A DNA stretch of 64,000 bases from Massiliimalia massiliensis (GCF_900155615.1 NZ_FUHT01000003.1:558001-622000), one strand, 5' to 3'. Shown: positions 25,998-34,749, counted from the stretch's first letter. Notes: generated by a model from the sequence alone, not told the origin. Program-made: numbers and translations.

Positions 25998-26819
25998 ATG
26001 AGCGCTTCGGCCTCAACTTTTAAGGTAATGACCTTTAACTTAAGGAAAGACAGCAGATTAGACCGGGCAAACCGGTGGAGCTATCGGAAATATATGGTAT
26101 CTGATTTTATCAGGCAGTCCGGCGCTGCGGTAGTTGGCGTACAGGAGCTGATGCCCAGCATGAAGCAGGACATGCTGAGGTGCCTGGAGGAATACAGGCT
26201 GTTTGGACGGGGTAGAAGCAAGCGTTTGTTTAACGAGCATTCCGATATTCTGGTGAAACATGATAACTTGGAAGCGAAGTTTGTCAAGACCATCTGGCTG
26301 TCAAAGCATCCGGAAAAATTTGGAAGCCATGCGTTCCTTGCGTTTTTTCCGCGTATCTGTACGATCTGCGAAGTGACGTTTCGGGACAGCGGCAGGCAGG
26401 TGCGGGTTTTCAACGCGCACTTTGACCACATCTCCGGCTTTGCCAGAAAGACCGGCCTGGACATGATCCTCCGCTATATGGATCAGCTCCAGCAGGAAAA
26501 ACCAATGCCAATGGTATTGATGGGGGACTTTAACGTACGTCCCAGCAATAAGCTGATTTCCCGGCTGAGAGGAAATCTGCATCAGTACTCCAATATCCGT
26601 CTGGTTGACGCATATGCTTACGCTAACGGACAGGCAGAGCGGTTGAACACCTATCATGGCTTCAAGGGAAACCATTTTGGCAAGGCGCGGCTCGATTATA
26701 TTTTTGTTACCGATGATTTGGAGGTAGTAAACACCTATGTGGATCATACGGTAAAGGACGGGAAATATCTTTCCGATCATTATCCGATTGTCGCAACCCT
26801 GCAATTTAAGGAATCGTAG
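25998..26819 (+). CDS. Endonuclease/exonuclease/phosphatase family protein
   Basis: A 273-residue DNase I-like fold protein. Conserved residues: MTFNLRKDS (near 14), VGVQELMPSM (metal Glu), FNAHFDH, VLMGDFNVRPSN near residue 178, and LSDHYPIVATL at the end. Without signal peptide it should act inside the cell; substrates may be nucleic acid, sugar phosphates or phosphoinositide-like esters. ATG 25998 follows GAAGGTGAAAG; an upstream TTG in frame has no site. Single gene with promoter and terminator. Confidence 0.9.
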   Translation: MSASASTFKVMTFNLRKDSRLDRANRWSYRKYMVSDFIRQSGAAVVGVQELMPSMKQDMLRCLEEYRLFGRGRSKRLFNEHSDILVKHDNLEAKFVKTIWLSKHPEKFGSHAFLAFFPRICTICEVTFRDSGRQVRVFNAHFDHISGFARKTGLDMILRYMDQLQQEKPMPMVLMGDFNVRPSNKLISRLRGNLHQYSNIRLVDAYAYANGQAERLNTYHGFKGNHFGKARLDYIFVTDDLEVVNTYVDHTVKDGKYLSDHYPIVATLQFKES

Positions 26820-26821
26820 AA

Positions 26822-26851
26822 AAAAGCGGACGCTGCCGTCCGCTCTTTTTC
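26822..26851 (+). terminator. Terminator after the EEP-domain gene
   Basis: AGCGGACG-CTGC-CGTCCGCT followed by CTTTTT. Confidence 0.88.
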
Positions 26852-26947
26852 TGTACATAGGCGTCAGCTTGAAAAAACAGGACAGCAAAGCAAAATTTGT
26901 GGCCAACCAAGGCCGGATCAACATAGAAAAGGCAAGGGAATCAGGAT

Positions 26948-27973
26948 ATGGCAGTAACGATCAAACAAATTGCAGAAATGGCGGGAGTTTCCCGGGGGAC
27001 GGTAGACCGGGCGCTGAATCACCGCAGCGGTGTAAAAAAGGAAGTTGCCGAGCGGATTCTGCGGATTGCGGAGGATTTAAATTACCGTCCGAATGCAGTT
27101 GCAAAGGCGCTGGCGAACTGCAGGCGCCCTTTTGTCATGGGCGTTTTAATTAATTCAGACGGAAATGACTTTTTTGACGAAGTACTCGATGGAATACGGC
27201 GGGCGAAAAAGGAAATAGAAAGCTTTGGCGTGAAGCTTTCTATCCGGGTAATGAAGGGCTTTGACGTGAACAGACAGCTTAGCCTGATCCGGGAGCTGGA
27301 GGCGGAGGGGATTTCTGCCTTGGCAATCACCCCGATTGATGACCGCGCGGTAATCCGGGCGCTGAACGAGCTGACTCAAAGGGAGATCACTGTCGCAACC
27401 TTTAATGCAGATGTCGAAGGAATTCAAAAGCTTGCGTTTGTAGGCTGTGATTACCGGAAGAGCGGGGAAATCGCCGGCGGCCTGATGGGTCTGATGACCG
27501 GCGGGAATGCGGCGGTTGGGATTGTTACCGGATCAGTAAAGATGCTGGGGCACAACCTGAGGCTTCGCGGATTTGAATCGGCAATCAAAACCGGATATCC
27601 GGGAATGGATATTCTTGAAGTGGTAGAAAATAATGATGACAATGAGCTCTCCTATCACTGTACCACCGAGCTTTTGCGCAAATTCCCTCAGCTCAGCGCG
27701 CTCTATGTGGCTGCCGGAGGAGTACACGGCGCTGTGGAGGCGGCCGAGGTAGACGGCAGGAAGATTACCATCCTCACTCATGACGAGACGCCCTATGTTA
27801 GAAGGAAGCTAAAGGAGGGCGTTATCTGCGCCACTATAGACCAGCAGCCCTTCTCTCAGGGCTATTCTGTGATCCGGCTGCTGTTTGACGCTGTGATGTA
27901 CGGCAAACGTCCGAAACAGGTGCAGAACTATACGAAAAATGAAATTATTATCCGGCAGAGCTTGACGGAATAA
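26948..27973 (+). CDS. LacI-family transcriptional regulator
   Basis: A 341-residue repressor. The N-terminal HTH IKQIAEMAGVSRGTVDRALN with hinge helix YRPNAVAKALA is canonical LacI. The ligand-binding part (from residue 60) is of the ribose/galactose-binding type, with an unusual RALNHRSGVKKEVAERI stretch seen in the RbsR-like group. It precedes manA and a ROK kinase, so it may control hexose use; the effector is not known. The start is at ATG 26948 with AAGGGAATCAGG upstream. Confidence 0.92.
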   Translation: MAVTIKQIAEMAGVSRGTVDRALNHRSGVKKEVAERILRIAEDLNYRPNAVAKALANCRRPFVMGVLINSDGNDFFDEVLDGIRRAKKEIESFGVKLSIRVMKGFDVNRQLSLIRELEAEGISALAITPIDDRAVIRALNELTQREITVATFNADVEGIQKLAFVGCDYRKSGEIAGGLMGLMTGGNAAVGIVTGSVKMLGHNLRLRGFESAIKTGYPGMDILEVVENNDDNELSYHCTTELLRKFPQLSALYVAAGGVHGAVEAAEVDGRKITILTHDETPYVRRKLKEGVICATIDQQPFSQGYSVIRLLFDAVMYGKRPKQVQNYTKNEIIIRQSLTE

Positions 27974-27988
27974 ATTAGGAATTACCAA

Positions 27989-28017
27989 TTGACCCGGCTT
28001 TTGGAATATGGTATCAT
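27989..28017 (+). promoter_or_regulatory. Promoter of manA
   Basis: TTGACC (27989-27994), 17-base spacer, TATCAT (28012-28017). Confidence 0.65.
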
Positions 28018-28056
28018 AATTCCAGGATCAAATTGCGATTGAGAGGGGGATACGGC

Positions 28057-29022
28057 TTGTTGTATCCGTTGAAATTAAAAGCGCCGCTCAAGGATTACCT
28101 TTGGGGCGGAACCCGGCTGAAAGAGGAATATGGGAAAGAGACCGAGCTTCCAAAGGTAGCGGAGAGCTGGGAGCTTTCCTGCCATCCGGACGGAACCAGC
28201 GTCATCCTGAATGGGGAAGCAAGGGGACTTCTGCTCAGCGATTATCTTGCCGGACAGGGAAAGGAGATTCTGGGGGAAAAGGCGGAACAGTTTTCCTTTT
28301 TTCCAATGCTGATCAAGCTGATTGATGCGGCGGACAGCCTTTCGGTTCAGGTTCATCCGGATAACGAGTATGCTCTGCGGGTGGAAGGCGAATACGGAAA
28401 AACCGAGATGTGGTATATTGTCGACTGTGAAGAGGGCGCCAGCCTGATCTATGGGTTTGATCATGAGATCAGCAAGGAGGAATTCGCAAAGCGGATTGAA
28501 GAAAATATGCTGCTGGATGTAGCGCGTCAGGTGCCGGTGCACCAGGGAGATGTGTTTTTCATTGAAGCAGGAACGCTCCATGCGATTGGGAAGGGAATCC
28601 TGATTGCGGAAATTCAGCAAAATTCCAATACGACTTACCGTGTTTATGATTACGGACGGATCGGTGCGGACGGAAAGCCGCGGGAGCTGCATATTGAAAA
28701 GGCAGTGGAGGTCACCAGCCTAAAGCCGGTCAAACGGGAGCCAAAACCGCAGGGATTGCCGGAAAAGCGGCAGGGATATACGGATACCCTTTTGGCGTCC
28801 TGTGATTATTTTACCGTTCATAGACTGGAAATTGACTACTGCGCCCAGTTGATGGCCGGCGACCAGAGCTTTCAGTCTCTGCTGGTGCTGGACGGAGAGC
28901 TGGAGCTTGACTATGGCTTTGACAGCCTGCCTTTGTTAAAGGGAGACAGTGTGTTTATCCCGGCAGACCTTGGTGAATATGAGCTGACAGGCAGCGGCCT
29001 GGTACTGCTCAGCTCCCTGTAA
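28057..29022 (+). CDS. manA: Mannose-6-phosphate isomerase, class I
   Basis: Zinc enzyme interconverting mannose-6-P and fructose-6-P. LKDYLWGGTRLKEEYG near residue 10, the zinc motif QVHPDNEYA near residue 98, GKTEMWYIVDCEEGA, and GTLHAIGKGILIAEIQQNSNTTYRVYDYGR (split, near residue 175) identify the short Firmicutes form of about 320 residues. Two tandem TTG codons (28057, 28060) follow AGAGGGGG; 28057 gives seven-base spacing. A ROK glucokinase follows, so the pair feeds mannose and glucose into glycolysis. Confidence 0.92.
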   Translation: MLYPLKLKAPLKDYLWGGTRLKEEYGKETELPKVAESWELSCHPDGTSVILNGEARGLLLSDYLAGQGKEILGEKAEQFSFFPMLIKLIDAADSLSVQVHPDNEYALRVEGEYGKTEMWYIVDCEEGASLIYGFDHEISKEEFAKRIEENMLLDVARQVPVHQGDVFFIEAGTLHAIGKGILIAEIQQNSNTTYRVYDYGRIGADGKPRELHIEKAVEVTSLKPVKREPKPQGLPEKRQGYTDTLLASCDYFTVHRLEIDYCAQLMAGDQSFQSLLVLDGELELDYGFDSLPLLKGDSVFIPADLGEYELTGSGLVLLSSL

Positions 29023-29085
29023 TAATCATGACAGCTTAAAAAGACCGGAAACCAAAACCGGTCATGAGAAAGGAAGGGTTTACTG

Positions 29086-30042
29086 ATGAAATATTATGTA
29101 GGAATCGACTTGGGCGGCACCAATATTGTTGCCGGTGTGGTGAATGAAGCGTTTGAAATTATTGCGAAGGAAAGCGCGAAAACGAAGGCCGAGCGCGGCG
29201 CGGACGCTGTGATTGCCGATATGATTGTGACAACGAAACGCGCGGTGGAGAAGGCCGGGCTTACCATGGAGCAGGTGGAATGGGCCGGCGTAGGCTCTCC
29301 TGGGACTGCCAATAAAGCAACCGGAAAAATCGAATACTCCAATAATCTCCAGTGGTATGACGTTCCGTTGGTGGCAAAGCTGGAGGAAGGACTCGGCGTT
29401 AAGGTTTTCATTGAAAATGATGCGAATGCGGCGGCATACGGTGAATATCTTGCCGGCGCTGGAAAGGGCTGCACCTCGCTTGTTGCCATTACGCTGGGAA
29501 CCGGCGTTGGAGGCGGAGTTATTATGGACGGGAAAATTCTCACCGGTTCTAATTTCGGCGGTGCGGAGCTCGGCCATACTGTCATTGAAGTGGACGGAAG
29601 GCCGTGTACCTGCGGACGGCTGGGCTGCTTTGAAGCATATGCTTCGGCTACCGGCCTGATTAACCTGACCAAGGAAGCTATGGAAGCGCACAAGGACTCC
29701 AAGATGTGGGAGCTGTGCGGCGGCGATATCAGCAAAGCAAACGGCCGCACCTCATTTGACGCAATGCGTGCCGGCGATGAAGCCGGAAAAAGCGTTGTCG
29801 ACCTTTACATCAAATACCTGAGCGTTGGAATTGCAAACATGATCAATATTTTCCAGCCGCAGATTCTCTGCATTGGAGGGGGGATCTCCAAGGAGGGCGA
29901 TACGCTGATCCGCCCGCTGACCGAGTTGGTAAATGAAAATAACTATATCCGAGATCCGGAGAAGCGCACCAAGATCATCCCGGCAAAGCTCTTTAACGAT
30001 GCCGGCCTGATTGGCGCCGCTATGCTGGGGCTGGAGGCATAA
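29086..30042 (+). CDS. glcK: ROK-family glucokinase
   Basis: Phosphorylates glucose. A 318-residue protein with the ATP-binding IDLGGTNIVAGVV at the start, the catalytic ENDANAAAYGEY near residue 112, the GTGVGGGVIMDG motif, and the zinc motif CTCGRLGCFEAYAS near residue 178. The site AAAGGAAGGG precedes ATG 29086. It lies 63 bases after manA; a hairpin GACCGG/CCGGTC without T run (29042-29063) lies between and is unlikely to terminate. Confidence 0.94.
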   Translation: MKYYVGIDLGGTNIVAGVVNEAFEIIAKESAKTKAERGADAVIADMIVTTKRAVEKAGLTMEQVEWAGVGSPGTANKATGKIEYSNNLQWYDVPLVAKLEEGLGVKVFIENDANAAAYGEYLAGAGKGCTSLVAITLGTGVGGGVIMDGKILTGSNFGGAELGHTVIEVDGRPCTCGRLGCFEAYASATGLINLTKEAMEAHKDSKMWELCGGDISKANGRTSFDAMRAGDEAGKSVVDLYIKYLSVGIANMINIFQPQILCIGGGISKEGDTLIRPLTELVNENNYIRDPEKRTKIIPAKLFNDAGLIGAAMLGLEA

Positions 30043-30051
30043 TTAAAATTG

Positions 30052-30093
30052 AAAACAGGTGCAGGAATGTTTCTGCACCTGTTTTGCTTTTTC
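30052..30093 (+). terminator. Terminator after glcK
   Basis: AAAACAGGTGCAG / CTGCACCTGTTTT followed by GCTTTTTC. Confidence 0.88.
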
Positions 30094-30195
30094 TATCCAT
30101 GCGCTGCTAAAATGTCTCGGAATATGCTGGAAAAAACTTTATCTATTCTTTACATAAGATTATCATTATGCTCATTCTTTTATATATTCTGCACA

Positions 30196-30224
30196 TTGAC
30201 ACGTATCTTTTTTTGTAGTATATT
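30196..30224 (+). promoter_or_regulatory. Promoter of the GtrA-like gene
   Basis: Consensus TTGACA (30196-30201), 17-base spacer, TATATT (30219-30224). Confidence 0.8.
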
Positions 30225-30263
30225 AATAATACGTTTGAAGTGGGCAAAAGAAAAGGGATGAAA

Positions 30264-30698
30264 ATGAAAGAAACGTTAAAAAGATTATACCAAAAGTATG
30301 AATCGTTTATATTATACGCATTGTATGGAATACCGACTACAGTAATCAACTTTGGCGGATATGCCTTTTTGATGGATGTCTGTGGGCTGGATGCGGCGGT
30401 ATCCTCTTTTATCGCTTGGATTGCGGCAATGCTGGCAAGCTTTAGCCTTTACCGCCGCTATGTCTTTAAAAGGCCGCCTGCTCCGATTGGGCAGAAATTT
30501 CAGGAATTGGTTAAGTTTGCAGGCGTCCGCGCTGGGACGGGATTGTTTGAAACCGGTTTTGTTTGGCTGTTTGTCAGCTATTGGGGATTGCATGCTTATC
30601 TGTTTAAGATACTGGCAAGCGGGCTGTCTGTTCTGATCAATTATATGGTCAGCAAATTCTGTATTTTTCGTCACGAAAAACAAGTAGCAGAAAGTTAA
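30264..30698 (+). CDS. GtrA-family membrane protein
   Basis: A 144-residue protein with four membrane segments (near residues 18-40, 45-65, 85-107, 112-130). ILYALYGIPTTVINFGGYAF, FIAWIAAMLASFSLYRRYVF and the C-terminal NYMVSKFCIFR are typical of GtrA, thought to flip lipid-linked sugars for surface polymer modification. No glycosyltransferase partner is adjacent. ATG 30264 is six bases after AAAAGGG; ATG 30258 directly touches that site. Confidence 0.9.
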   Translation: MKETLKRLYQKYESFILYALYGIPTTVINFGGYAFLMDVCGLDAAVSSFIAWIAAMLASFSLYRRYVFKRPPAPIGQKFQELVKFAGVRAGTGLFETGFVWLFVSYWGLHAYLFKILASGLSVLINYMVSKFCIFRHEKQVAES

Positions 30699-30724
30699 GG
30701 AACGGGAATTCCCGTTCCTTTTTT
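30697..30724 (+). terminator. Terminator after the GtrA-like gene
   Basis: AAGGAACGGGAA / TTCCCGTTCCTT plus TTTT. Confidence 0.85.
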
Positions 30725-30725
30725 G

Positions 30726-31628
30726 TTATAGCAGGGAAGCAATCGAAAGAGTTCCATGAAGCTGCTGATATATTTTTGTAAGCTGTTCTACCGGAAGGGG
30801 ATTGATGCCTTTCCCGATTTCAAAGGTAAATGCAGGCCGTCCCAGCCGATCGATAAACCAGTCTTTGAATCCGCCGTGGGAGGCCAGCCCCTCCTGATGA
30901 ACCAGCCGGTAGCCGCTGTAGGCCGAGAGCAGTGAAGCAATATGGTAGCTGACAGGCGGCGTATTTTCCCCGTATTCATAAAAAATTTCTTCGCCCTGTG
31001 AATGGAACGCAAATGCAACCCGAACGTCAAACCCGATGCAAAGCTGGACAAGCGCCCTGGTTTCCGGTTCGCTGTGCGGGCGTTCGCCGCCATATTGGCG
31101 CGGTGACGGCTCTGTGATGCCGGCTTGCCGCTCCGCTTCCTTACACTGGGCAAAGCCAGCGTCAAAATTGTGGTTTAAGTCAATCCCTCTGGCATTGGCC
31201 TGCCAGCTCTGGGTGGATTTTTCCTGTAGGCAGGCGACGAAATCAGCATATCGTCCGGCTGATTCAGGTCCGCGCAGCGCGATTTCTACTCCGTCGGGGT
31301 TTACCATCGGTACAATCAGGAATCCCTTTTCCAACAGGGTTTCATGTAAGCTCATTGGCTGCTTGCTGCTGCTTTCCTCTACCGATTTGCACAGATCCTC
31401 CAGAAAACGGATCAGAAGAGAGCAGGTCAGCCATTCCTGCGCATGGAATGCTCCTGCAAAGAGGTTGACATGCCGCAGGTTGCCAATCCCGACTGCATAG
31501 ATTTTACGTCCTAGCACACTTTTTCCAATATGGAAAAGACGGAGAAACGGAAACCGCTTTTGCAGGGTATGGAGCTGCTCCACCATGCGGTCGTAGGTAG
31601 GAGGAACAGCATAAAAATTATAGGCCAT
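30726..31628 (-). CDS. M14-family zinc carboxypeptidase
   Basis: A 300-residue metallopeptidase without signal peptide. The zinc motif HAQEW (near residue 62, H-x-x-E), RGIDLNHNFDAGF near residue 147, the third ligand in FAFHSQGEEIFYEYG near residue 208 and the catalytic FTFEIGKG near the end place it in the M14 group that cuts peptidoglycan stem peptides (gamma-D-glutamyl-diamino acid peptidase type) or small peptides. Start ATG 31628 has AAAGGAG nine bases upstream. Divergent from the NUDIX gene. Confidence 0.88.
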   Translation of the reverse strand: MAYNFYAVPPTYDRMVEQLHTLQKRFPFLRLFHIGKSVLGRKIYAVGIGNLRHVNLFAGAFHAQEWLTCSLLIRFLEDLCKSVEESSSKQPMSLHETLLEKGFLIVPMVNPDGVEIALRGPESAGRYADFVACLQEKSTQSWQANARGIDLNHNFDAGFAQCKEAERQAGITEPSPRQYGGERPHSEPETRALVQLCIGFDVRVAFAFHSQGEEIFYEYGENTPPVSYHIASLLSAYSGYRLVHQEGLASHGGFKDWFIDRLGRPAFTFEIGKGINPLPVEQLTKIYQQLHGTLSIASLL

Positions 31629-31660
31629 GATTCGAGTCTCCTTTCAATCAGTAAAATATA

Positions 31661-31689
31661 TTGAAATAAACCCGCAATTATGTGATAAT
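31661..31689 (+). promoter_or_regulatory. Promoter of the NUDIX gene
   Basis: TTGAAA (31661-31666), 17-base spacer, GATAAT (31684-31689) with extended TGT. It leaves a leader of about 145 bases that holds a short hairpin (CCCGACGGG then TTTTT, 31735-31748) and a 12-codon open frame (31798-31836). Confidence 0.55.
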
Positions 31690-31839
31690 AGGGATAAGAG
31701 AAATCGCTTTTGTCGATTCGTCATAGATTTCTGCCCGACGGGTTTTTCTGGTCTAGCTGTATGTCATTTAGCTTACTGGAAAAAGAAAGCGAAATCATGA
31801 AGAAAACGGAAAAGCTTTGTGAGAAAGGTTGTTAGAACT

Positions 31840-32379
31840 ATGAAATTATATGAACAGCAGCTATCCAGAGAGGTAATCCATAAGGGCAGAATTATTGATC
31901 TGTACCGTGATCAGGTGAAGCTTGAAAACGGAAAGGAGACGATCCGTGAGGTGGTTCACCATCCGGGCGGAGTTACTGTGCTGGCTCTCACAGATGACCA
32001 TCAGGTATATGTTGTACGGCAGTTTCGGTATCCGTTCCAGAAGGTGTTAGCTGAGCTTCCGGCCGGAAAGCTGGAGGTAGGGGAAGACCCGCTGGAGGCT
32101 GCTAAACGGGAGCTGGAGGAGGAAGCCGGCATCCGCGCGTCACAATGGGAGGATTTGGGCAAGCTTTATCCAACAGTCGCTTATGTGGATGAGGTAATCC
32201 ATATGTATTTTGCTGCCGGGCTTACCCCTGCAAAGCAGCATTTGGATGAGGATGAATTTTTGGAGGCTGAGCTGGTGCCGCTTGATGAGCTGGCAGAGCA
32301 GGTGCTGAACAACGAAATTCCTGATGCAAAAACACAGGCGGCTGTTCTGAAGGTTTGGTGCCGCCTGCAAAGAAAATAG
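31840..32379 (+). CDS. NUDIX hydrolase, ADP-ribose pyrophosphatase type
   Basis: Cleaves ADP-ribose to AMP and ribose-5-P, by similarity to NudF. The 179-residue protein carries the Nudix box GKLEVGEDPLEAAKRELEEEAGI (split here: GKLEVGEDPLEAAK then RELEEEAGI, near residues 77-99) and an upstream HHPGGVTVLAL / VRQFRYPFQKVLAELPAG typical of ADPRases. ATG 31840 follows GAAAGGTT at ten bases; that site lies inside a small upstream frame ending TAG 31834-31836. Confidence 0.92.
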   Translation: MKLYEQQLSREVIHKGRIIDLYRDQVKLENGKETIREVVHHPGGVTVLALTDDHQVYVVRQFRYPFQKVLAELPAGKLEVGEDPLEAAKRELEEEAGIRASQWEDLGKLYPTVAYVDEVIHMYFAAGLTPAKQHLDEDEFLEAELVPLDELAEQVLNNEIPDAKTQAAVLKVWCRLQRK

Positions 32380-32437
32380 AACGTTGTTCCATGAACACAA
32401 TTTTTGAAAGAAGTAGGAATAGAAAGGGACGAAGAAG

Positions 32438-33250
32438 ATGCTGACAGTTGCACAATTGTTTTTCTGGTTGATTTTATATAGCTTTATCGGCTGGGTGTAT
32501 GAATCGACCCTTTGCTCCGTTACTCAGCATAAGCTGGTGAACCGCGGCTTCCTGGCCGGGCCGCTCTGCCCCATTTACGGCTTTGGAGCACTTGTCATTA
32601 TTCTCTGCCTGGGCAGGGAGGCAAACAGCAGTATATTGAGTCTGTTTTTATCCGGTGCAGTCCTGACCTGCACGCTGGAATACCTAACGTCCTGGCTGAT
32701 GGAAAAGCTATTCCATGCCCGGTGGTGGGATTACAGTCATTACCGGTTCCAATTAAACGGAAGGGTATGCCTTCTGGGAGCAGTTGCATTCGGAACGATG
32801 TCGGTATTGATTTTAAAGGTTGTGCACCCATTCGTAAAAGACCTGACAGAGAGGATTCCGGAACAGATTTTGTATATCATCTGCGGTTTGCTGCTCCTTT
32901 TAGTAGCTGCAGATACGGTGACAACTGTACGTTCTGTTGTAAATATGAACCAGAAGCTGGCTGAGGTGCAGGCAGCGCTTGATCGGATTAAGGAACGGGT
33001 TTCAGATGTAAAGGACGACATCAGCGAACGGCGCGGCAGGCTTCATGACCACGGACAGAAAATCTTGGAGCGGGTGGAACAGAATTCGCTTTGGACAAAT
33101 CGGGTCAAGGAGCTTTTGAGCCAACGGCGCTTTCAGGAACGCCGTCTGTTGAAGGCATTCCCCCGGTTTGCGCCTGTGAATCACCGCGACGCGCTTGAAG
33201 TTTTAAAAGCCAAGCTGGAAGAATTTCGGCGGGAGAAACGATCAAAATAA
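32438..33250 (+). CDS. Putative ABC transporter permease, CmpB type (PF06541)
   Basis: A 270-residue protein. The N-terminal half has about five hydrophobic segments and the family signature FIGWVYESTLCSV, NRGFLAGPLCPIYGFGAL and YLTSWLMEKLFHARWWDYSHYRFQLNGRVCLLG (residues ~80-112, split). The C-terminal 100 residues form a charged coiled coil (MNQKLAEVQAALDRIKERVS). No ATPase gene is adjacent, so the transporter label is a family name only. ATG 32438 follows AAAGGGACGAAG. Confidence 0.88.
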   Translation: MLTVAQLFFWLILYSFIGWVYESTLCSVTQHKLVNRGFLAGPLCPIYGFGALVIILCLGREANSSILSLFLSGAVLTCTLEYLTSWLMEKLFHARWWDYSHYRFQLNGRVCLLGAVAFGTMSVLILKVVHPFVKDLTERIPEQILYIICGLLLLLVAADTVTTVRSVVNMNQKLAEVQAALDRIKERVSDVKDDISERRGRLHDHGQKILERVEQNSLWTNRVKELLSQRRFQERRLLKAFPRFAPVNHRDALEVLKAKLEEFRREKRSK

Positions 33251-33284
33251 AATTATCTGTTATGGAAAGAAAGGAGGGAACAGG

Positions 33285-33536
33285 ATGCTGGAATATAAAT
33301 TTGATACGCAGCTTCTCATCGAAGGAGAGCGCCTTTCAGAAGATGAGATCCATGATTATATTATGAAACATATCAAGGGAGACTGCCTGCTGGCTGTAGG
33401 GGATGAGGATTTAATTAAAATCCATTTCCATACCAACACGCCTTGGAAGGTACTGGAATATTGTGCCTCCCTGGGAGATATTCATGATATTGTTGTGGAA
33501 AATATGCAGCGTCAGGAGGACGGCTTGCAAGGGTAA
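33285..33536 (+). CDS. Stand-alone FakA middle-domain protein
   Basis: An 83-residue protein that aligns with residues ~225-305 of the FakA at 17333: GDCLLAVGDEDLIKIHFHTNTPWKVLE against GDCVVVVDDDAIIKVHVHTDHPGKALE (shown in parts), then xxENMQRQ against IENMREQ. The HxHT pair that binds metal in FakA is kept; the Cys in FakA's YCTEF is replaced by Asp (FDTQL). No kinase or DegV-like domain flanks it. The site AAGGAGGGA precedes ATG 33285. Possibly a regulator or decoy of the FakA complex; this is inference. Confidence 0.82.
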   Translation: MLEYKFDTQLLIEGERLSEDEIHDYIMKHIKGDCLLAVGDEDLIKIHFHTNTPWKVLEYCASLGDIHDIVVENMQRQEDGLQG

Positions 33537-33541
33537 CAAAA

Positions 33542-33580
33542 AGAGAAGAGGGACGATGTTAACCATCGTCCCTCTTCTCT
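33542..33580 (-). terminator. Terminator of the SPFH-RHH operon, overlapping the stop codon
   Basis: A perfect 17-bp stem (33542-33558 with 33564-33580) around the loop TTAAC, with T residues downstream on the minus strand. The RHH gene's stop TAA lies in the loop and its last five codons form one stem arm. Confidence 0.88.
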
Positions 33581-33744
33581 TTCCCCATTTTCTTTTTTCT
33601 CTGCCGGACACATTCGGTCAGCAGGTATTCAATCTGTCCGTTGATCGAACGGAAATCATCCTCAGCCCATTGTGCCAGCTCATTCCAAAGGCTGTTCGAT
33701 ACCCGGAGCAGAACCTGCTTCTTGCCGGACTCTTTCTGCGCCAT
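33559..33744 (-). CDS. Arc-like ribbon-helix-helix protein
   Basis: A 61-residue protein, MAQKESGKKQVLLRVSNSLW then NELAQWAEDDFRSINGQIEY and LLTECVRQRKKK. The pattern (short strand VLLRVS, helix NELAQWAEDD, helix SINGQIEYLL) is that of Arc/HicB-type DNA-binding proteins. It follows the SPFH gene with 15 bases between, a pairing that I recall from many Firmicutes. It may control the operon by binding the inverted repeat at 34775-34803; inference. Confidence 0.85.
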   Translation of the reverse strand: MAQKESGKKQVLLRVSNSLWNELAQWAEDDFRSINGQIEYLLTECVRQRKKKMGKEKRDDG

Positions 33745-33759
33745 CTCCAGCCACCGGCC

Positions 33760-34749
33760 TTAATAGATCGAACCGCTGTTGACGATGGGCTGGGCGTCCT
33801 TATTTCCGCAGAGGACAACAAGCAGGTTGCTGACCATAGCGGCTTTCCGTTCCTCGTCCAACTCGACAACATCGTTTTCATTCAGGTGCTGCAATGCCAT
33901 TTCGACCATACCTACAGCGCCTTCCACAATTTTTTGCCGGGCTGCGATGATGGCTTCTGCCTGCTGGCGCTGAAGCATTGCGGCCGCGATTTCCGGCGCG
34001 TAGGAAAGGTGGGTGATCCGTACCTCAAGGATTTCCAGGCCGGCGATAGCAACGCGTTCCTGCAAATCCTGTTTCATCATATCGGCTATTTCCTGGCTGC
34101 TTCCGCGCAGGGTTTTCTCGTCGCTGCCATCCGAAACATCATATGGGTATAAGCGGGTGATATTCCGGGTTGCGGAGTCGCACTGGATGGAGAGGAAGGT
34201 CTTATAGTTGTTGACGTTAAAGACAGCCTTGGCGGTGTTGACAACCCGCCAGATTACAATTGTTCCGATAATAACCGGATTACCGATTTCATCGTTTACC
34301 GTCTGCTTCTCATTGTTTAGGGTCATAGCCTTGAGGGAAATTTTCCGGTCTCTTGTGGTTCCAATCGTTACCGAAGCAGTCGCGGGGTTGATTGTGGCCG
34401 GAACAGAGGAAGTCGCGGGGTTAAAGGTCGTACAGAACGGATTGACAAAATAAAACCCATCCTTGTTGATTGTGCCGTAATATTTTCCGAATAACACCAG
34501 CACGATTGCTTCCTTTGGGGCAACTACTTTCAGTCCAGCCAGGGAAATGCTTGCGGCGGTTAACAGAATACAGCCTAAGACGATTCCGACGATTCCCAGG
34601 ACATTCGGCCAGATACAGCCTAAAACAATCATGGCAATGGAGGCCAGCAGGATGAAGAGCATCAAGAAGAGAGCGGCATAGCCGTTGTAGCCTTTGATGA
34701 TCTTTTCCTCTACCGGGGTATGCTGTAGTACTTCACTTGCTTCACTCAT
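33760..34749 (-). CDS. SPFH-domain (stomatin/prohibitin-like) membrane protein
   Basis: A 329-residue protein. Residues 22-75 form two membrane segments ([20 protein letters not shown] and [21 protein letters not shown], shown in part). The SPFH domain follows ([21 protein letters not shown] to [21 protein letters not shown] region) and ends with an Ala/Glu/Arg-rich helix ([20 protein letters not shown]). Such proteins scaffold membrane microdomains. ATG 34749 follows AGAAGGA. Transcribed with the RHH gene. Confidence 0.92.
   Translation of the reverse strand: MSEASEVLQHTPVEEKIIKGYNGYAALFLMLFILLASIAMIVLGCIWPNVLGIVGIVLGCILLTAASISLAGLKVVAPKEAIVLVLFGKYYGTINKDGFYFVNPFCTTFNPATSSVPATINPATASVTIGTTRDRKISLKAMTLNNEKQTVNDEIGNPVIIGTIVIWRVVNTAKAVFNVNNYKTFLSIQCDSATRNITRLYPYDVSDGSDEKTLRGSSQEIADMMKQDLQERVAIAGLEILEVRITHLSYAPEIAAAMLQRQQAEAIIAARQKIVEGAVGMVEMALQHLNENDVVELDEERKAAMVSNLLVVLCGNKDAQPIVNSGSIY

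Noticed and set aside
29037-29067. Terminator between manA and glcK
   Set aside because: The GACCGG/CCGGTC hairpin has no T run on the plus strand, so read-through is expected.
30049-30261. A 70-codon frame rich in Phe and Cys after glcK
   Set aside because: It is made of terminator and promoter sequence and has no ribosome site.
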